Origin: Desulfosporosinus sp.
GTDB taxonomy: Bacteria; Bacillota; Desulfitobacteriia; Desulfitobacteriales; Desulfitobacteriaceae
NCBI GenBank assembly: GCA_016278585.1
Contig: JADQBO010000017.1
Span: forward strand, 1-9,470
DNA length: 9,470 bases
Direction: 5' to 3'
Shown: positions 7,484 through 9,470 of the stretch, in pieces
Numbering within the stretch: the stretch's first letter is position 1
How the letters are laid out: every line of letters begins with the position of its first letter
Position numbers and translations under genes: made by a program
Notes under the pieces: generated by a model
Seen by the model: only the letters and a program-made list of their open reading frames with translations
Database searches by the model: none
Told to the model about the DNA's origin: nothing

Positions 7484-7518
7484 AAGCGAGCCACCGGAAT
7501 TGGTGGCTCGCTTTTCTT
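7484..7518 (+). terminator. Strong rho-independent terminator, plus-strand polarity
   Basis: AAGCGAGCCACC (7484-7495) and GGTGGCTCGCTT (7502-7513) form a perfect 12-bp stem with the loop GGAATT, followed on the plus strand by TTTTCTT (7512-7518). The polarity faces the end of the minus-strand ligase gene (stop at 7556). On the minus strand the tail is only TTACTATTTT, so it may work in both directions but is better for plus-strand transcripts. It comes seven bases after the stop of the IS66 remnant. Confidence 0.8.
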
Positions 7519-7555
7519 AAACAATGAACTTCTAAAAGGAATCGTAGTTTTACCC

Positions 7556-8803
7556 TTATATATTTTTTGTTTTACTATTTTGCTCTAGCATATAGTTAAC
7601 ACTAATCCCCAGCCCCAAAAGCACCCAAAAAACAGGGGCCACTGAGACTACACTATCGTTAAAAAAGGCTGCCCCAAGATAACCGCAAACTGCTACAAAG
7701 ATTGCCACTCCCGCCTTAGAAATAAAATCATCATAATTATTTCTAAAATAGAGCCTAGCACTTCTTACGAAATAAGCTATAAATAATGATACGAGTGCTA
7801 AGAGGGAAATAACTCCGGTGTTTAAAGCAACCTGTAAGTATAAATTATGAGGCTTATCCACCACTTGCCACATATCACCATAATAAGCATGGAATTTGCC
7901 CATAAAGTCATTTTGAGGGAAGTAAATCGCGAACGTATCCGGTCCGTAACCAACAAACAGGGTGTTTTTCAGTAAGGGGATTGACCTAGACCAGATGTAT
8001 CCACGAGAAGATCCCAACAATTCTTTACCTTCAAATCCCCACGATTCTACTGGTTGAATATTAACTTCCTGACCCTTTCTATTTAGCAAAGCGACTTGGT
8101 CGTTAGTTATGTTAAAGTATAATTTTAAAATATCTTTTTCTAATACCATGGCATTCATATTATTGAACATGCCTAACGTAAGCTTATAGTCCTTGTATTT
8201 ATCATCCTGTAAATCGACCTTTCCAGTACTTTGTTCAAATGACATGCGAATTGGACGGCCGTCCTTGTCCATAAACGTAATTTGCTCACCGTTTACCTCA
8301 AACTTAAGAGTCTCCGTAGGCGTAACTAAAGTTGCCTGGTTTCCTTTGATATCCAATCCTTGCAAGAGGATTTTCGCCTTGGCATCATCTTTTTCTGAGG
8401 TTTGTGTGATCTCCACTGCATTGTTAATCAGGGATCCTATCCGGGAACCTAGATAACCGTCGGACATATAATTAAGACCAAATACTAAAAATCCTAAAAT
8501 AATTAGTCCGCTCAAAAAAAACTTCCACTGCCTAATGATTACTTTGTTAATCATAATCATTAAAATTACAATTGCAATAAAACCACCAAACATACCAGCC
8601 CGCGAAGTAGAACCTAACCAGTTAACCGCCATTAAAAGAGCTAGTAATGCGAGGAGGACTTTGACCCATCCCTTTTTTGTTAGGACAAATAGAGTAAACG
8701 TTAAGGGGAAAAGCATCGCTGTATAACTACCCACATAGTTAAGATGATAAAGGGTAGAGTATATAACATTCTTACCAAATTGAAACTGTAAATTATCCGC
8801 CAT
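7556..8803 (-). CDS. O-antigen ligase/polymerase-like membrane protein, C-terminal part, 415 aa
   Basis: This is the catalytic half of a WaaL/Wzy-type protein (Wzy_C, PF04932), which joins or polymerises lipid-linked glycans outside the cytoplasmic membrane. Hydrophobic segments lie at ~22-41, 48-60, 71-87, 95-111, 329-346 and 363-405. The SRAG motif (67-70) follows a membrane segment. A long external loop (~112-318) carries SRGYIW (266-271), GYGPDTF (285-291) and HN (319-320), matching the conserved Arg and His regions of the family. Residues ~130-260 form a beta-rich, charged insert that is longer than usual loops. The ATG at 8803 directly follows the TAA of the preceding open frame, in the same frame, and has no Shine-Dalgarno sequence, so it is probably not a natural start: FQFGKNVIYSTLY looks like the interior of the full protein. 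If translated at all, it would be by re-initiation or readthrough. The family call is firm; the glycan is unknown. Confidence 0.75.
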   Translation of the reverse strand: MADNLQFQFGKNVIYSTLYHLNYVGSYTAMLFPLTFTLFVLTKKGWVKVLLALLALLMAVNWLGSTSRAGMFGGFIAIVILMIMINKVIIRQWKFFLSGLIILGFLVFGLNYMSDGYLGSRIGSLINNAVEITQTSEKDDAKAKILLQGLDIKGNQATLVTPTETLKFEVNGEQITFMDKDGRPIRMSFEQSTGKVDLQDDKYKDYKLTLGMFNNMNAMVLEKDILKLYFNITNDQVALLNRKGQEVNIQPVESWGFEGKELLGSSRGYIWSRSIPLLKNTLFVGYGPDTFAIYFPQNDFMGKFHAYYGDMWQVVDKPHNLYLQVALNTGVISLLALVSLFIAYFVRSARLYFRNNYDDFISKAGVAIFVAVCGYLGAAFFNDSVVSVAPVFWVLLGLGISVNYMLEQNSKTKNI

Positions 8804-9376
8804 TTAGTTGTGAATGTCAGGCAAAATAAGACTCTTACCAAAACTTGATTTAAAAACATCATACCCTATGTATTGAAACACACCAATCAGGCCGATGATA
8901 ATTGCCCCCGTGAATAGGGCTCCAAGGAGGACTTTTATATGTTTTTCCGTGGTAACAAGATTAATAGTCACTAATAGAATAGCCATATAGGCTAAGAGTA
9001 CATACATTCCTTCATAACGATCGGTATAGCCAGTTAATGAAATGGCTGGATACTGAGAGAACTGTGTGGAAAGAATCACAAAGAAAGCATAGACCGCAAT
9101 TGGAATGTAGTAATAAGTTGCCCTTATTTTATCAAATCCGTAAAACATAACAACCGATGCCAAAACCCCAACTGCCAAAGCACTGCTAATTAATATCCAT
9201 ACCATTTTATAGTACGAAAAAAAGTCTAGGTTATCCTTCTGACCTGTCCAAAAGTCAAAGGCTGCGCCAGTTAATGGTACGACTTTGAGATACACTATTA
9301 ATGGTACTATCGCCAGCAAAAGCATCAATGGTAATAACAAATACCAATTATAATTTATAATACTATTCTTCTTTAT
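8804..9376 (-). CDS. O-antigen ligase/polymerase-like membrane protein, N-terminal part, 190 aa if started at ATA
   Basis: This part supplies the first membrane helices of the ligase: ~12-33, 58-78, 91-108, 123-141 and 148-168. The segment GYTDRYEGMY (~114-123) is the G-x-x-x-R-x-E-G stretch found in Firmicute O-antigen polymerase-like proteins. It ends ILPDIHN before TAA at 8804. The start is uncertain. A good Shine-Dalgarno (AAGGTGAGG) at 9384-9392 sits seven bases before ATA AAG AAG AAT at 9376, which would read MKKNSIINYNWY, a natural N-terminus; ATA is a very poor start codon and may be a mutated ATG. TTG at 9340 is the next standard start (178 aa), but it has no RBS and would cut into the first helix. 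Alone this fragment lacks the catalytic loop and would not be functional. Confidence 0.65.
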   Translation of the reverse strand: MKKNSIINYNWYLLLPLMLLLAIVPLIVYLKVVPLTGAAFDFWTGQKDNLDFFSYYKMVWILISSALAVGVLASVVMFYGFDKIRATYYYIPIAVYAFFVILSTQFSQYPAISLTGYTDRYEGMYVLLAYMAILLVTINLVTTEKHIKVLLGALFTGAIIIGLIGVFQYIGYDVFKSSFGKSLILPDIHN

Positions 9377-9470
9377 AGAAATCCCTCACCTTCAATAAAA
9401 CATTTAGTTATTAAGTACTCAACTTTCGCAGCTCCAATCAGTAAGATAAACCCTGATATAGGCGGGCAGA
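9373..9470 (-). CDS. Possible C-terminal end of an upstream gene, cut by the window edge
   Basis: One minus-strand frame is open from the window edge to TAA at 9373-9375 and would encode about 31 residues ending in LITKCFIEGEGFL. The stop overlaps the ATA start of the ligase gene, and the ligase Shine-Dalgarno lies within its last codons, an arrangement typical of translationally coupled genes in an operon. The peptide is too short to name. A competing frame ends at TGA about 50 bases earlier, so this entry is tentative. Confidence 0.3.
   Translation of the reverse strand, partial: CPPISGFILLIGAAKVEYLITKCFIEGEGFL
9383..9392 (-). promoter_or_regulatory. Ribosome binding site for the ligase gene, placed for an ATA codon
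   Basis: The minus strand reads AAGGTGAGGG, a good Shine-Dalgarno match. The spacing from GGTGAGG to ATA at 9376 is seven bases, the same as for the TolC-like gene, the lipoprotein gene and the edge gene in this window. No ATG, GTG or TTG lies at the right distance, which argues that the original start was here. Confidence 0.6.

Larger units (their letters stand above)
7556..9376 (-). pseudogene. Full-length O-antigen ligase-like gene interrupted by an in-frame stop
   Basis: Both halves are in one reading frame, separated only by TAA at 8804-8806. Joined, they give about 606 residues, a sensible length for this family with its large external loop. No frameshift is needed. A CAA, AAA or GAA codon changed to TAA would explain the break. 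The best-placed start codon is ATA at 9376 instead of ATG. Two such lesions suggest a decaying gene; sequencing error or translation as two chains cannot be excluded. Confidence 0.6.

Noticed and set aside
8193..8726. Plus-strand open frames over the ligase gene
   Set aside because: They are antisense to conserved ligase motifs and membrane helices and have no supporting features.

Overview
The window looks like chromosomal DNA from a Gram-positive, low-to-moderate GC Firmicute, most likely a Peptococcaceae-type clostridium such as Desulfosporosinus or Desulfitobacterium. That assignment is inference. It rests on cell wall binding repeat 2 (CWB2) domains, strong GGAGG-type ribosome binding sites, frequent TTG/GTG starts, short rho-independent terminators, and a TolC-like protein of the kind found in that group. 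No rRNA, tRNA, CRISPR array or intact mobile element was seen.

Every gene supported here lies on the minus strand, so transcription runs from high to low coordinates. From right to left:
(a) 9373-9470: a possible C-terminal end of an upstream gene.
(b) 7556-9376: a WaaL/Wzy-type O-antigen ligase-like membrane protein. It is split by an in-frame TAA, and its only well-placed start codon is ATA, so it is probably a decaying or re-initiating gene.
(c) 6911-7555: a long intergenic stretch. It holds a strong plus-strand terminator, a small remnant of an IS66-family transposase C-terminus, a very AT-rich block, and the leader of the next gene.
(d) 2075-6910: a 1611-residue secreted modular protein. 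It has three N-terminal CWB2 anchors, two beta-helix-like stretches, an Ig-like domain, a carboxypeptidase-regulatory-like domain, a YfaP/DUF2135-like module, a FIVAR-like helical module, an S-layer-type domain and two nearly identical putative-Ig repeats. It is closed by its own terminator.
(e) 1442-1876: a 144-residue lipoprotein with its own promoter and terminator.
(f) 70-1185: a TolC/OEP-family protein with a TetR-type palindrome in its promoter, followed after a short gap by a good RBS and the first three codons of another gene. This is probably the start of an efflux operon that continues off the left edge.

The common theme is the cell envelope: a wall-anchored surface protein, an export or efflux component, a lipoprotein and a glycan ligase/polymerase. 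There is no direct sequence evidence that they act in one pathway. The terminators after the lipoprotein and after the large surface protein make (d), (e) and (f) separate transcription units.

The observations most worth checking are the double lesion (ATA start plus in-frame TAA) in the ligase gene, the TolC-like protein that seems to lack most of one beta-barrel segment, the palindromic operator in its promoter, the recent 273-bp tandem duplication inside the surface protein, and the IS66 scar with a strong plus-strand terminator. I did not find a convincing wholly new system.
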